Counted from the first letter of the stretch, positions 26,814 to 36,237 are shown. The stretch: DNA of 64,000 nucleotides from CAVXDP01 sp964562925 (GCA_964562925.1 CAZLVF010000001.1:45124-109123); one strand, 5' to 3'. Made by a program: numbers and translations. The notes: generated by a model from the letters alone, not told the origin.

Positions 26814-29210
26814 TTACTCTGGATCCCATGTGAGAAGAGGGTCTTTCATGAGGCCTCTGCCTAAGCTCTTTTCCAGCAAGAGTCTCTGCTCGATGCTCGC
26901 TACCCATTTCCTCACTTGGACAACAGCGTCAGGGTTTACAGATATTGAATCGATTCCGCTTTCTATTAGGAATCGGATGAAATCTGGTCCGTGCACGCTT
27001 GGTGCTTGACCGCAGATTGATACGGTCTTGCCGTCCCTATGAGCCACGTCGATCAGGTGTTTTATCGATCTCTTAACCGCGAGGTCGCGTTCGTCAAAGA
27101 TTTGGCTTACACTTGCATTGTCTCTATCACAGCCGAGAACGAGCATCGTATAATCGTTCGAACCGACGCTATATCCATCAACGAACTTGTTGAACTGGTC
27201 GGCGAGTATCACGTTGCTCGGGATCTCTGCCATAAGCCAGATCTTGAAGTCGGGGCTTCTAGCCAATCGCTCTTCTTCAAGAATATCTATGCTTTTCTTC
27301 GCTTCTTCAACGGTTCGAACGAAAGGAAGCATCACCCACAAGTTCTTCAGTCCATACTCTTCACGAACTTTCTTGACGGCTTTCACCTCGAGCTTGAAGG
27401 CTTCCTTGTACTTGGGGTCATAGTATCTCGATGCACCACGCCACCCCAAGAGCGCTGAAGGTTCAACGGGTTCATACTTTTCGCCGCCTTCCAAGTCTCG
27501 ATACTCGCTGGATTTGAAGTCGCTGAACCGTAAGACTACAGGCCTTGGGTTCATAGCTGCGCAGACCTTTCTTATCCCTTCGGCTAGCTTGTCGACGACT
27601 TTCTCGGGGTGACCTATCTCGATGAGATAGAGCGGGTGTTGGTTGATCTCTGATGCCCAGATGAACTCTTCTCTCATCAGGCCGACTCCATCACATGGAA
27701 GCCTTGCCGTTCTCTCAGCTATCTCTGGTTCGCCGAGGTTTACGAGGATCTTTGTTCCAGTAACGGGATAGGATTCAACGGCTGCTGTCAGAGAGGTTTC
27801 CTTCTCCTCAGCTTTCTTCTCAGCCTCTTCCAATATCCCCTGGTAGACGACACCATTCACCGCATCGACGGTGATCTCTGACAGGTTTGTGATGGCTTGG
27901 GTCGCAGGTCTGCCCTTGCTGGCGGTGCCGACGATACATGGAATACCAAGCTCGCGGCTCACTATCGCGGCGTGACAGGTCATGCCGCCGCTGTTGGTCA
28001 CTATAGCCTCTGCCTTCCTCATGGCGGGTACCCAGTCTGGAGCTGTCATCTCGGTGACCAATATCTCTCCCTGTTTGAACTTGTTGATCTCTGTCACAGA
28101 CGGTACAACATGAGCCTTCCCCGCGGCTAAGCCTGGAGAGGCTGGCAGGCCCTTTACTACCACTCTTCTTTCGGTCGGTGGTGAGGGTTTGGGCTCAACT
28201 TTCGTTGGAGCTTTCTTGAGGCTCCAAACTGTTTCCGGTCTAGCTTGAAGTATCCATAACTTGTTATTTCTTTCGTCCAAACCCCATTCGATGTCCATGT
28301 GACGACCATAATGTTTCTCTATAGCCAGAGCGTAGCCGGCGAGTTCCTTGATCTGTTCATCTGCCAGTACCTGTTTGTTTCGCAGATCAGCCGACACAGG
28401 CGCCTCGTAGGTGCCTCCGTTGGGTTTACGAATCAGCTGACGGGTCTTTTCCGGTGCGTTCTTACTAACTATATTGAGACTGCTCTTCTCTACGTAATAT
28501 TCGTCTGGTGTGACTGTTCCCTGGACCACAAACTCTCCGAGCCCATATCCCGCCTCTATAAGGACCTGACTCTCATCTCCGTTCGACACGTTGAGTGTAA
28601 AGATGACTCCAGCCGCCTTCGAGTATACCATCATCTGGACCGCCGCTGATAAGGCAACGCCTAGATGGTCAAAGCCTTTCTGAATACGATAAAATATCGC
28701 CCTATCGGTGAAGAGGCTGGCATAGCATTCCTTAACTTTTTCTGCAACCTGATCTCCGCCAGAAACGTTCAGATAGGTCTCTTGTTGACCAGCAAAACTT
28801 GCGTCAGGCAGATCTTCAGCGGTTGCGGAAGAACGGATCGCCACATAGGCATGGGCTTCTCCACTCTTCTTCTCCAGTAGCCTATAAGCCGCTACAATCT
28901 CGTCGCGAAGATCTTTAGGCATCCTTGACTCAAGGATTAATGTCCTAACGGTTTTCCCTACCCCCTGCAGGGTCTTCGTATCGTTTGGGTCAACAAGCTC
29001 CTTCATAACCTCCGCTATCTTAGCATCCAACTTCGCGCTTTTCATGAAATATCTGTAGGCCGCCGCGGTCGTTGCAAAGCCGTACGGAACCGGCACCTTG
29101 GTCTTTTGGGTCATCTCTCCTAGGCTTGCGGACTTGCCTCCAACAAGAGGAGTATCATCCTTACCGAGCTCATCAAACCATAGAACATATTTCTCATTGT
29201 TTGTAAGCAT
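26814..29210 (-). CDS. ppsA: Phosphoenolpyruvate synthase (pyruvate, water dikinase)
   Basis: Converts pyruvate and ATP to PEP, AMP and phosphate, the entry to gluconeogenesis in archaea. It has an N-terminal ATP-grasp-like domain (LVGGKSASLGEM; IRSSATAEDLPDASFAGQQ), the swivelling phosphohistidine domain with GGMTCHAAIVSRELGIP (His about 411), and the C-terminal TIM barrel with GVGLMREEF and the CGQAPS loop near the end. 798 aa is typical. It stands alone on the minus strand. Confidence 0.95.
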   Translation of the reverse strand: MLTNNEKYVLWFDELGKDDTPLVGGKSASLGEMTQKTKVPVPYGFATTAAAYRYFMKSAKLDAKIAEVMKELVDPNDTKTLQGVGKTVRTLILESRMPKDLRDEIVAAYRLLEKKSGEAHAYVAIRSSATAEDLPDASFAGQQETYLNVSGGDQVAEKVKECYASLFTDRAIFYRIQKGFDHLGVALSAAVQMMVYSKAAGVIFTLNVSNGDESQVLIEAGYGLGEFVVQGTVTPDEYYVEKSSLNIVSKNAPEKTRQLIRKPNGGTYEAPVSADLRNKQVLADEQIKELAGYALAIEKHYGRHMDIEWGLDERNNKLWILQARPETVWSLKKAPTKVEPKPSPPTERRVVVKGLPASPGLAAGKAHVVPSVTEINKFKQGEILVTEMTAPDWVPAMRKAEAIVTNSGGMTCHAAIVSRELGIPCIVGTASKGRPATQAITNLSEITVDAVNGVVYQGILEEAEKKAEEKETSLTAAVESYPVTGTKILVNLGEPEIAERTARLPCDGVGLMREEFIWASEINQHPLYLIEIGHPEKVVDKLAEGIRKVCAAMNPRPVVLRFSDFKSSEYRDLEGGEKYEPVEPSALLGWRGASRYYDPKYKEAFKLEVKAVKKVREEYGLKNLWVMLPFVRTVEEAKKSIDILEEERLARSPDFKIWLMAEIPSNVILADQFNKFVDGYSVGSNDYTMLVLGCDRDNASVSQIFDERDLAVKRSIKHLIDVAHRDGKTVSICGQAPSVHGPDFIRFLIESGIDSISVNPDAVVQVRKWVASIEQRLLLEKSLGRGLMKDPLLTWDPE

Positions 29211-29324
29211 CTGTTGAACCTGACCTGCTCATAGCAGTAGGCGCTAGATTTGCAGGCCCAGTCATCGATTTGTCCTTGATAAAAGGGTTTTGAATATGTC
29301 AATGCGGCCGAGGATGTTTCGAGT

Positions 29325-29690
29325 CTATGCTGCTTGTGACTTGATCCTTTCCACAGAAATTCTACAGGAGGTAGGCAACTTCGATGATGAAACTCTTAAG
29401 GCCTCTCTCGCATGATCAAGCGCTGGCTCGTTAACGTAGATATCGATGATAGGCCTGTTCGCTCTCACCAGCGCAGCTCTCCCGGTAGGCTTTCCGAATG
29501 ACCTACGCATCCCCTCTTGCAGCCTATCTGCCCCAGCGGTGGCGATCATCCTATTCTCTCTTAGGATAATATGTGGGTATGTCACGACCTTGACGAGGTA
29601 TCCTGTCTCTCCAAGCTTGTCAAACATAACCTTGTTCGCAGCGACCCGGGCTGCTTCAAGAGCGTTATGCCGGACTTGGATCTCACTATC
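29325..29690 (-). CDS. rpl10e: 50S ribosomal protein L10e (L16 family), 5' end lost in assembly gap
   Basis: Ribosomal protein next to the peptidyl-transferase region. Reading runs straight out of the gap: EIQVRHNALEAARVAANK, then GYLVKVVTYPHIILRENRM and AGADRLQEGMRRSFGKPTGRAA, all quoted family blocks. 121 codons are present; about 50 N-terminal residues should lie in the gap. A Met codon at 29627 is internal, not the start. Confidence 0.92.
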   Translation of the reverse strand, partial: DSEIQVRHNALEAARVAANKVMFDKLGETGYLVKVVTYPHIILRENRMIATAGADRLQEGMRRSFGKPTGRAALVRANRPIIDIYVNEPALDHAREALRVSSSKLPTSCRISVERIKSQAA

Positions 29691-29790
29691 NNNNNNNNNN
29701 NNNNNNNNNNNNNNNNNNNNNNNNNNNNNNNNNNNNNNNNNNNNNNNNNNNNNNNNNNNNNNNNNNNNNNNNNNNNNNNNNNNNNNNNNN
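29691..29790. other. Assembly gap (100 N) between rpl10e and trmJ
   Basis: Exactly 100 N. It should hold about 150 bases of rpl10e, any spacer and the last codons of the methyltransferase gene, so its true length exceeds 100. Confidence 0.97.
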
Positions 29791-30540
29791 TCTTAGAGTT
29801 TTCCGGAATACCCCTGTGAGGAGGAAGGTCTCCCGCCGGGTGATGCACGATCGAAATATTATGTTGCGAAACGCTCTGTTGGCCAGTTTGCGTTTATGAG
29901 TTGGAATGTTGCTAAATGCAGCCAAACTCGTGAAGAGTTTCATCAATCTGTTCAAAGCCTGTCTTTCAGGTCCCATTTTCTTTGCGTCCTTTCTCTTTTG
30001 ACTCGTCTTGAAGAGTTCGTAGAGGACTACGGTGGCCGCATGTGAGACGTTCATTGTCGGATAGTCTGGATTTGTGGGAATCGTTACTACCAAGTCGCAC
30101 AGGTCTAGCTCCTCGTTTGAAAGCCCTGTCGTATCCCTTCCAAGAACGACTGCCACTTTCGCTCCAGACGAGATGACCCTGTCGGCGATTACCGCAGGGT
30201 CGCTTGTGGACCTCAATACGTTTCTCCCAGACTTTCCAGGTCGAGCCGTCGTTGCTATCGTGATATCCGCATCTGCTATTGCCTCCCTGAGAGAACCCAA
30301 CACTTTCGCCTTCTGCACTACGTCTTTTGCATGCGCCGCGAATATCATAGACTCTTTTCCCAGATCGATCAGAGGGTTGACAATGCACATATCTCGTATG
30401 CCGAAATTCTTCATTACACGTGCAAGGTACCCTATGTTTACGCCATAAGAGGGTTCGACAAGGATAACTCTCAGATCCAACAATCCTGTCAAGGTTCCGA
30501 TACCAGCTGAGCCCCACCCTAACGATGACAAAGAGCACAT
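29791..30540 (-). CDS. trmJ: tRNA 2'-O-methyltransferase TrmJ (SPOUT family), 3' end in gap
   Basis: SPOUT/TrmD-fold methyltransferase that methylates the ribose at tRNA position 32. Motifs: RVILVEPSYGVNIGYLARVM at the start, VAVVLGRDTTGLSNEEL and the knot motif VTIPTNPDYPTMNVSHAATV. The C-terminal helical part runs into the gap after about 250 codons, so only a few residues are likely missing. ATG at 30540 directly follows ksgA; an in-frame TTG at 30480, just before RVILVEP, could be the true start. Confidence 0.87.
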
Positions 30541-30543
30541 CAA

Positions 30544-31359
30544 TTAAAGTTGAACTCTTTCCTTGAGGGCCAACCTAACGTTGTTCGAAAGCTCCTCGAA
30601 CTCTTCTACGGTCATCTCGTAAACTCTTGAATCAGGTGGATCGAGTGTAGAGACTAGATCTAAACCCAAGATCCCAATCTTTGACTCCAAGTAGTGGGAT
30701 AGAACCTTCTCGACCTTTTTCCTTCGTTGCGTGAAGAGTTCTCGAACCATCTCTTCAAAAACTGTTTCGTCGGCCAGCCTACGTGGTTCGGGCTTGGGAC
30801 TCAAGCTTACTGTGACCGAGTCGACTCTGGGTACCGGGTAGAAGGCCTGCCTTGGGATTGAATCAAGTATCTTCACAATCATTTTGTGTTGGATAGCGAC
30901 CGTTATTCTTCCGTAGTCAGACGTCCCATTCTTTGCAACAAGCCTCTGCACGAACTCCTTTTGTAAAGTGAAAACTCCTAACTCGAACGTCTTCTTGGTT
31001 AGAAAGAACATAAACTTGGACGATATATAATAGGGCAGGTTTGAAATGATCTTGTTGAAGCTTGGCAGATTCGCTTTGAAGATGTCGCCCTCAATTATTT
31101 GAACCCGACCTCGTGAGCTGAACCTTTCTCTTAACAGCTTGACCAACCTCGGATCCCTTTCGACGGCAATTACTTTGCCAGCGGTTTCCGCTATCAAAGA
31201 GGTTAGGTCGCCGTTTCCGGATCCAACCTCAACAACCACGTCGTGGTTCTTCAGACACGCATAACGAATCATTTTCTTCTGCGCGTCTACGTCAACCAAG
31301 AAGTGTTGGCCGAATCTTCTGTTCGGTTTCAATCCGACAACGGATGATTCAGTATTCAT
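30544..31359 (-). CDS. ksgA: 16S rRNA dimethyladenosine transferase KsgA/Dim1
   Basis: Dimethylates two adjacent adenines in the 3' hairpin of 16S rRNA. Motifs: NRRFGQHFLVDVDAQKK, VVEVGSGNGDLTSLIA, and the catalytic NLPYYISSKF, followed by a C-terminal small domain with FTQRRKKVEKVLSHYL. 271 aa. It overlaps or abuts its neighbours in the L21e-Rpo4-DUF655-KsgA cluster, an order conserved in archaea. Confidence 0.95.
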   Translation of the reverse strand: MNTESSVVGLKPNRRFGQHFLVDVDAQKKMIRYACLKNHDVVVEVGSGNGDLTSLIAETAGKVIAVERDPRLVKLLRERFSSRGRVQIIEGDIFKANLPSFNKIISNLPYYISSKFMFFLTKKTFELGVFTLQKEFVQRLVAKNGTSDYGRITVAIQHKMIVKILDSIPRQAFYPVPRVDSVTVSLSPKPEPRRLADETVFEEMVRELFTQRRKKVEKVLSHYLESKIGILGLDLVSTLDPPDSRVYEMTVEEFEELSNNVRLALKERVQL

Positions 31360-31360
31360 C

Positions 31361-31987
31361 TTACTGGGCGGCCCTCGTAAAGAGCCTATATTTCGATTCG
31401 CCGCCGAGTTCTTCGATGACTCTTTTTGCTAAGAGTTTGGCGGGATCGGTTATGCCTGTCCTCTCTCTTATGTCAGCAAAACTCTCGAACGGTTTCTTAT
31501 CTCTCTGGTTGATTATTTGCCACATCAATTTCTTTCCGATCCCAGGCAGAAGTTCAAGGGCATGCATTCTCTGCGTAACGGCTTGGGCTGTGTTAAAGAA
31601 ATCAACGAAACGCTTCTCTTGGTTTTTGGCTATTTCCTCGATTATTGATTGAAGTTCTGATTGAGCTCCTGCCGTTAGTTCATCCTTTCTCACGCGGCCT
31701 ATAACGCGGTCGATCTTTTCTCTCCTTTCGCGTCCAACATAGATCCTATCTCGTATCTTTGTGGCGACGCTTGGTTTTAGTTGAGCCTCTAGAAGGGTGA
31801 AGAAGTTCTCTCCAATCACTTGAACGGTTGGCACGGCCATATGCTTTACCCTTTCAAAAGTAAGTCTTCCATACGGAAGGTAGTCCAAGACGTACGCGTA
31901 TTCCTCGTAGACCTTCGTCGGATATTGTGTTGTTGAAAACGATGTAGTGTTCTCCGTTACCTTAACTCGTCTCTCACCGCTGCTCAA
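31361..31987 (-). CDS. DUF655 protein (helix-hairpin-helix nucleic-acid-binding)
   Basis: Archaeal DUF655 protein of unknown role. It has an N-terminal beta domain (YAYVLDYLPYGRL; VQVIGENFFTLLEAQL) and a helix-hairpin-helix near residues 145-190 (LELLPGIGKKLMWQIINQR; FADIRERTGITDPAKLLAKRV). The invariant neighbourhood (rpl21e, rpo4, ksgA) suggests RNA or ribosome-related function. Start is TTG at 31987. 208 aa; one base separates its stop from the ksgA start. Confidence 0.87.
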   Translation of the reverse strand: MSSGERRVKVTENTTSFSTTQYPTKVYEEYAYVLDYLPYGRLTFERVKHMAVPTVQVIGENFFTLLEAQLKPSVATKIRDRIYVGRERREKIDRVIGRVRKDELTAGAQSELQSIIEEIAKNQEKRFVDFFNTAQAVTQRMHALELLPGIGKKLMWQIINQRDKKPFESFADIRERTGITDPAKLLAKRVIEELGGESKYRLFTRAAQ

Positions 31988-32175
31988 CTGTTGCTCAACC
32001 CTCCCATTCCCAGAACTATTCGAACGGGTTCAGCGTTTCCACTTGATTCTTGGAGGTGTGCTCAGCGCTACCTGACAATAGGTTGAGCAGCGTAAGGCGT
32101 GCCATTAGATACCTGCTCAGAACTACGTTTCGTTGAAATTAAAATAGATTGCGAACTAGGCCGAGGTGCATAAGA

Positions 32176-32514
32176 CTATGTTTGCCGATAGCTTTCAACT
32201 ACCTTCAGAACACCTTCCAGTTGGCCTGTTGGAATTACGCGCCCCTTCACAGCTAGGATCGGCCGTAGCTCTTCCACCGTTGTCGGCATACAGTTGACTA
32301 TCTGTATTGCATCGGACCTTTCAAACTTGAATTGGGAAATCAACTCCTCGAGTAACTTTGACGCATCCGACGCGGGTAACCTTGAAAACTTCACCGTATA
32401 GTCCAAAGTACGTCTTTGGAATTCGCCAAGCTCCTCCTGTTTTGCTTTTTCAAGGATCCTCCTAGCCTCAGCGACCGTTACCGTCTTCTTGTCAATCACC
32501 TTTCGCGGCATCAA
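32176..32514 (-). CDS. rpo4: DNA-directed RNA polymerase subunit Rpo4 (RpoF)
   Basis: Stalk subunit of archaeal RNA polymerase that pairs with Rpo7. VTVAEARRILEKA at the N-terminus and the HRDC-like C-terminal NCMPTTVEELRPILAVKGR are family-typical. 112 aa. It overlaps the end of rpl21e by 4 bases. A 188-base spacer separates it from the DUF655 gene downstream. Confidence 0.9.
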   Translation of the reverse strand: MMPRKVIDKKTVTVAEARRILEKAKQEELGEFQRRTLDYTVKFSRLPASDASKLLEELISQFKFERSDAIQIVNCMPTTVEELRPILAVKGRVIPTGQLEGVLKVVESYRQT

Positions 32515-32813
32515 CGCTCACTTGTAAGTGGTGTAATATGTTCGGGCCTCACTATGAGGTTCTTCTCCTTGTCCCCGATCCTTAGGTTAACCAAGTAGCT
32601 TCTCCCCCGTCTTCCTTCGATTACTCCAACCTTGCCCTGGAACCTCCGATGCGGCATACCCTTATGCATGCTGGGATCAATCTTTACACAGACAATGTCT
32701 CCAGGCTCGTATGTTCTGAGTAACCTGCTTAATCCAAGCTTTCCCTTTTCTCTATACTCTTTCTGGAGGAGAGCTCTCGTTTTTGAACGGTAGCCGCTGG
32801 ATTTCTTAACCAA
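32511..32813 (-). CDS. rpl21e: 50S ribosomal protein L21e
   Basis: Ribosomal protein with SH3-like fold. SSGYRSKTR at the N-terminus, YEPGDIVCVKIDPSMHKGMP and FQGKVGVIEGRRGRSYLV are diagnostic. 100 aa. Translationally coupled to rpo4 by a 4-base overlap; a TATA element lies about 57 bases upstream. Confidence 0.95.
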   Translation of the reverse strand: MVKKSSGYRSKTRALLQKEYREKGKLGLSRLLRTYEPGDIVCVKIDPSMHKGMPHRRFQGKVGVIEGRRGRSYLVNLRIGDKEKNLIVRPEHITPLTSER

Positions 32814-32869
32814 CGGTATTCACCAATAGAGCTGTTTTTGATTCCGCGTGTATTGCATCAAGGATCAGC

Positions 32870-32877
32870 TTATATGG
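32870..32877 (-). promoter_or_regulatory. TATA-like element of rpl21e-rpo4
   Basis: Minus-strand CATATAAG just after the srp54 stop. The transcript would begin near 32845, with a leader of about 30 bases. Confidence 0.4.
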
Positions 32878-32883
32878 ATATCC

Positions 32884-34212
32884 CTACGGGATCGGAGTTC
32901 TCCTAGCAAAAGTGAGTTGGCGCCTCTTCAGAGATTTCACCATCTTCTTCATCATAAAGTACTGGTTGACAAGCTCTTTTACGTCTCTCTCGCTCTTTCC
33001 AGAGCCCCGAGCTATTCTATGCGCCCTAGAAGAATCTATTATCTTTGGATCGTTAACTTCCTCTCTTCTCATTGACTGGATAACAACTCTCCAATCGTCA
33101 AGTTTCTTCTCAGCGATCTCGATCTGATCTTCGGGTATGTTAGCTCCCCCAGGCATCATCTTCCATATCTTTCTCAGAGGCCCCATACGGCGGAGACCCT
33201 CCATCTGATTGTAAAGGTCGCTCAATGTGAAACGGCCCTGCATGAAGGTCTTCACTTTGGTCTCGGAAATGTTTAGCTCAGCCTCTTTCACCCGGTCGAG
33301 AAGCGCTTGAAGATCGCCCATTCCCAGAAGTCGGCCTACAAAGTTTGATGGGATGAACTGTTCAATATCCTCGATTTTCTCACCAACTCCAACGAACTTT
33401 ATCTTTGCGCCTGTAGCTGCTACAGCGGAAAGCGCGCCGCCTCCTTTTGCAGTTCCATCAAGCTTCGTAACATAGATTGAACCTATTTTGGTCGCTTCGT
33501 TAAATGCCCTAGAATGTGTCATCGCTTGCTGGCCGATCGTTCCATCGATCGCCAGGAGAATCTCATCTGGTTTGATGGTTTCAGAAAGCCTCTTCATCTC
33601 CTCCATGAGTGCTTTCTCGTCCTTATGTCTGCCCGCTGTATCTATCATGATAACGTCAAACTTTTCCCGCCGGAGGTTGGCAACTCCGTTCCTTGCTATT
33701 CTCTCGGGATCCTTCGCTCCAAGCTCACCGTAGACGACTATTCCAATCCTGTCCGCCATCTGTTTCAGTTGCTCGAAGGCTCCGGGGCGGTAGGTATCAG
33801 CGCAGACGATACCTGCTCTTAGACCTCTCTTTTGGTAATACCTTGCGATTTTTACGGCGCCAGTCGTCTTTCCAGTTCCCTGAATACCGACCAGCATGAT
33901 AACGTTGGTTCTCCCCTCTTGTATGGTGGTCTTAGCAGGTTCCACACCAAGAAACCTAGTCAGCTCCTCGTAGAGTACTTTAACGACATGTTCCCTTCTT
34001 GAGATTCCAGGTGGAAGAGCCTCTCTTATCGATCTGTCCTCAACTTTCTTCGATATTTCCAGAACGAGATTCACATTCACGTCAGCTTGGAGTAGAGCTC
34101 TCTGAAGATCCTTAACCAGCTCCTTTATGGCTGCCTCGTCAACAATAGGTAGCCTCAAGAGTCGTTTGACAGAGTCGCTCAGAGATCGGGCTAAGGTTTC
34201 AAGTGCACTCAT
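32884..34212 (-). CDS. srp54: Signal recognition particle GTPase SRP54
   Basis: Binds SRP RNA and signal peptides and targets ribosomes to the membrane. N domain, then the G domain with GIQGTGKTTGAVKIA, DTAGRHKDEKAL and TKLDGTAKGGGALS, then the methionine-rich M domain (LYNQMEGLRRMGPLRKIWKM). The frame is open to 34323, but ATG at 34212 (SALETLARSLSDSVKRL) is the family start, giving 442 aa. The upstream part lies in the promoter region. Confidence 0.95.
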   Translation of the reverse strand: MSALETLARSLSDSVKRLLRLPIVDEAAIKELVKDLQRALLQADVNVNLVLEISKKVEDRSIREALPPGISRREHVVKVLYEELTRFLGVEPAKTTIQEGRTNVIMLVGIQGTGKTTGAVKIARYYQKRGLRAGIVCADTYRPGAFEQLKQMADRIGIVVYGELGAKDPERIARNGVANLRREKFDVIMIDTAGRHKDEKALMEEMKRLSETIKPDEILLAIDGTIGQQAMTHSRAFNEATKIGSIYVTKLDGTAKGGGALSAVAATGAKIKFVGVGEKIEDIEQFIPSNFVGRLLGMGDLQALLDRVKEAELNISETKVKTFMQGRFTLSDLYNQMEGLRRMGPLRKIWKMMPGGANIPEDQIEIAEKKLDDWRVVIQSMRREEVNDPKIIDSSRAHRIARGSGKSERDVKELVNQYFMMKKMVKSLKRRQLTFARRTPIP

Positions 34213-34401
34213 TAAAGGTCCCTTGGGCTCTGCTAAACTCGGTATGATTCGAGAAGCTACCGTGCATGACCTTCTTAAACATTGGTTGGAACAAGTTGAT
34301 TTGTTCACCGCAGGCCATATCAAGAGCGAGTTGATGACTGGCTCGAACTAAACCATCGGCTAATCGTCAGATGAGGCTCGTAGATGTTAACATACACTTA
34401 A

Positions 34402-34809
34402 GTGCGCAGAAGTCCTAGTCCTATTGATAGTACCGGTGGAAGGTGGGGATTGGCAAAGAGCCACCACGCCTTTTTTGAAGCCGTACGACGAAGGATCTGG
34501 GCTCTGGCATTCTTTGTTACCCTTGTCTGTATTAGCACGCTGGTTTTCTCGTATGTGGAAAAACGCGACCTCTTTGATTCGTTCTATTGGACGGTGACTG
34601 TCATTAGCACCGTTGGCTTTGGCGACATAACGCCCCACACCAGAATTGGCAAGTTGCTTTTCATAATCGATGCTGTTTCAGGGATAAACGTCTACATATA
34701 TTTGATCACAAGTTGGCAGGCCTCAATAGTGGAGGCAAGACTTGAAAGAAAGTTTTGGAAGATTACGGACTCAAAGAACAGGTCTTCAAACGAACCACAA
34801 AAGGACTGA
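34402..34809 (+). CDS. Small two-helix K+ channel
   Basis: Pore module of a potassium channel: one helix at about residues 32-50, a pore helix and selectivity filter TVGFGD (70-75) followed by ITP, and a second helix at about 84-105. The filter has Phe in place of the usual Tyr (TVGYGD), a natural variant. There is no RCK or cyclic-nucleotide domain; the charged tail is only 25 residues. 135 aa. Start is GTG at 34402; the first 25 residues are weakly supported. Confidence 0.78.
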   Translation: MRRSPSPIDSTGGRWGLAKSHHAFFEAVRRRIWALAFFVTLVCISTLVFSYVEKRDLFDSFYWTVTVISTVGFGDITPHTRIGKLLFIIDAVSGINVYIYLITSWQASIVEARLERKFWKITDSKNRSSNEPQKD

Positions 34810-34935
34810 TTCTAGAGGCCCGTAAACCTGGATGCAGAGCGCTAGGGATTGAAACATATTCTGCGGATCAGACACCAACCTTAAATCAAGTATCCTTTGA
34901 CTTGGTTAATCTAGAGGAGTCTGCTGAATCCGAAA

Positions 34936-35712
34936 ATGCCAAGAGCAGAGAAGAGAGCTACCGGCCAAGTGACGGATCTGGTGAGAGTTGTACAGAAGGA
35001 GAATCTGCCACGAAAGTTTACGCTAATGAACGGCCTGCCAGACGTAGGACTCGTGGGGGTAGTTGCCGGTTCACAGATCGTCTCCACTTTAAGGATGAAG
35101 GAGGTGGGAACAGTAGAGTCAGAGCTGTTTCCGCCACTTGTCGTTCTTCATGACGGTGTCCCAAAATCGCCGATCAGAGTCTTCGCAAAAGAATCATTAG
35201 CGGTAATCATTGCTGAGACCGCTATACCGGCAGGGGCGGTCTATCCCCTTGCAGAAGCCATAGTTAACTGGGCCTCCGTAAGAGGCGCAGACCTGGTGCT
35301 ATCAATAGGCGGGATGGCTGTCCAAAATCGCCAGGACATAGAATCACCAAAGGTCTTTGCAGCGCTCTCAGACAAGAAACTCTCAAATCTCCTTAACGGC
35401 GCCGCTGAGGTTTTGGGCGAGGGATACATTGTAGGCGCCTACGCGCTTATGCTGAAGCGATGTGCCGAGATTGGACTTCCAGCGATCGCTCTCCTAACCC
35501 AGTCCTTCTACAATTATCCAGACCCCGAAGCGGCAGCTGCTGCGGTGAACTCTGTTAATAAGATCTTGGGATTGAATGTTGACACTTCTGAACTCCTGCG
35601 AAAGGCGGAAGAGATCCGGCTTCGATCGAAAGATATCATGAAACGAACCCAGACCGAGATGGCGAGGATTAACAAATCTCAAGAGTACGATGTGCCTCCT
35701 CTCTACGGATAG
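34936..35712 (+). CDS. PAC2-family proteasome-binding protein ending in an HbYX motif (PbaB-like)
   Basis: PAC2 fold: FTLMNGLPDVGLVGVVAGS, ELFPPLVVLHDGVP, LVLSIGGMAVQNRQ and AIALLTQSFYNYPDPEAAAA, then a helical tail. The last three residues are Leu-Tyr-Gly, a hydrophobic-Tyr-any (HbYX) motif, the key by which proteasome activators such as PAN and PbaB dock into alpha-ring pockets and open the gate. So this is probably an ATP-independent proteasome chaperone or activator. 258 aa. It starts at ATG 34936 and is followed after 9 bases by a small heat-shock protein. Confidence 0.85.
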   Translation: MPRAEKRATGQVTDLVRVVQKENLPRKFTLMNGLPDVGLVGVVAGSQIVSTLRMKEVGTVESELFPPLVVLHDGVPKSPIRVFAKESLAVIIAETAIPAGAVYPLAEAIVNWASVRGADLVLSIGGMAVQNRQDIESPKVFAALSDKKLSNLLNGAAEVLGEGYIVGAYALMLKRCAEIGLPAIALLTQSFYNYPDPEAAAAAVNSVNKILGLNVDTSELLRKAEEIRLRSKDIMKRTQTEMARINKSQEYDVPPLYG

Positions 35713-35721
35713 TGTATTACC

Positions 35722-36117
35722 GTGAATAAAGGAAAGAGGTTGAATTTTGCAGAATATCTAAGGAGAACCGAGCAGATAGCTGGTAAGATGCTTACTAGCG
35801 GATGGAACGAGGCATCCTCTACTATTGAACCACTTTCAGACATTATACTCGGAGCCAGAGAGGTTGTTGTAACCATGGACCTACCCTACGTCGACCCGAA
35901 CGCCGTCAAAGTAGATGTGATAGCCGATGATACGATCGAGGTGCAAGCGAATACGAAGCATAAGATCTGCCTGAAAGATCTGGGAGTCAAACATAGGGGA
36001 ACAGAATTCACGCTCTATCACACTGTAATTCATATGCCGGTTCCGGTCGATGAGAAGGGCATGACCCATAAGCTGAAGCGAGGCATACTCGAGATTCATC
36101 TGCCCAGACAAACATGA
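35722..36117 (+). CDS. Hsp20/alpha-crystallin family small heat-shock protein
   Basis: Chaperone domain spans about residues 45-130: REVVVTMDLPYVDPNAVKVDV, a strand block ending DTIEVQANTK, and the closing PVPVDEKGMTHKLKRGILEIHLPR. The N-terminal arm is 40 residues, and the C-terminal I-x-I tail of larger family members is missing. Start is GTG at 35722, 9 bases after the PAC2 stop, so the two may be one protein-quality-control operon. Confidence 0.82.
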   Translation: MNKGKRLNFAEYLRRTEQIAGKMLTSGWNEASSTIEPLSDIILGAREVVVTMDLPYVDPNAVKVDVIADDTIEVQANTKHKICLKDLGVKHRGTEFTLYHTVIHMPVPVDEKGMTHKLKRGILEIHLPRQT

Positions 36118-36178
36118 TACCTACCTCTCCATCTATGTGAAGGCCATTAGGGCTCAAAGAAGAGCATGCACTCGCGTT

Positions 36179-36186
36179 TTTATATA
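36179..36186 (+). promoter_or_regulatory. TATA box of aIF5A-dys
   Basis: TTTATATA within a T-rich stretch. The predicted transcript start is near 36208, giving a leader of about 30 bases to the ATG at 36238. This argues against the in-frame ATG at 36166, which lies upstream of the TATA box. Confidence 0.6.
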
Positions 36187-36237
36187 GATCCAGCCTCAGA
36201 ATACTCAAACCATTCTGAGCCTTCGGTTAGTGAGATC

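Noticed and set aside
31978..32092. 11-base inverted repeat (CGCTGCTCAAC / GTTGAGCAGCG) around the DUF655 start, with a third TGCTCAAC copy
   Set aside because: One arm overlaps the TTG start of DUF655; an 11-base match at this distance is expected by chance somewhere in 64 kb, and no RNA family was recognised.
34755..35153. 132-codon frame overlapping the K+ channel end and PAC2 start
   Set aside because: Overlaps the well-supported PAC2 gene in another frame and has no recognisable domain.
36166..36237. Longer aIF5A starting at ATG 36166
   Set aside because: A strong TATA box (36179-36186) lies inside this extension, and the family starts at the ATG at 36238.
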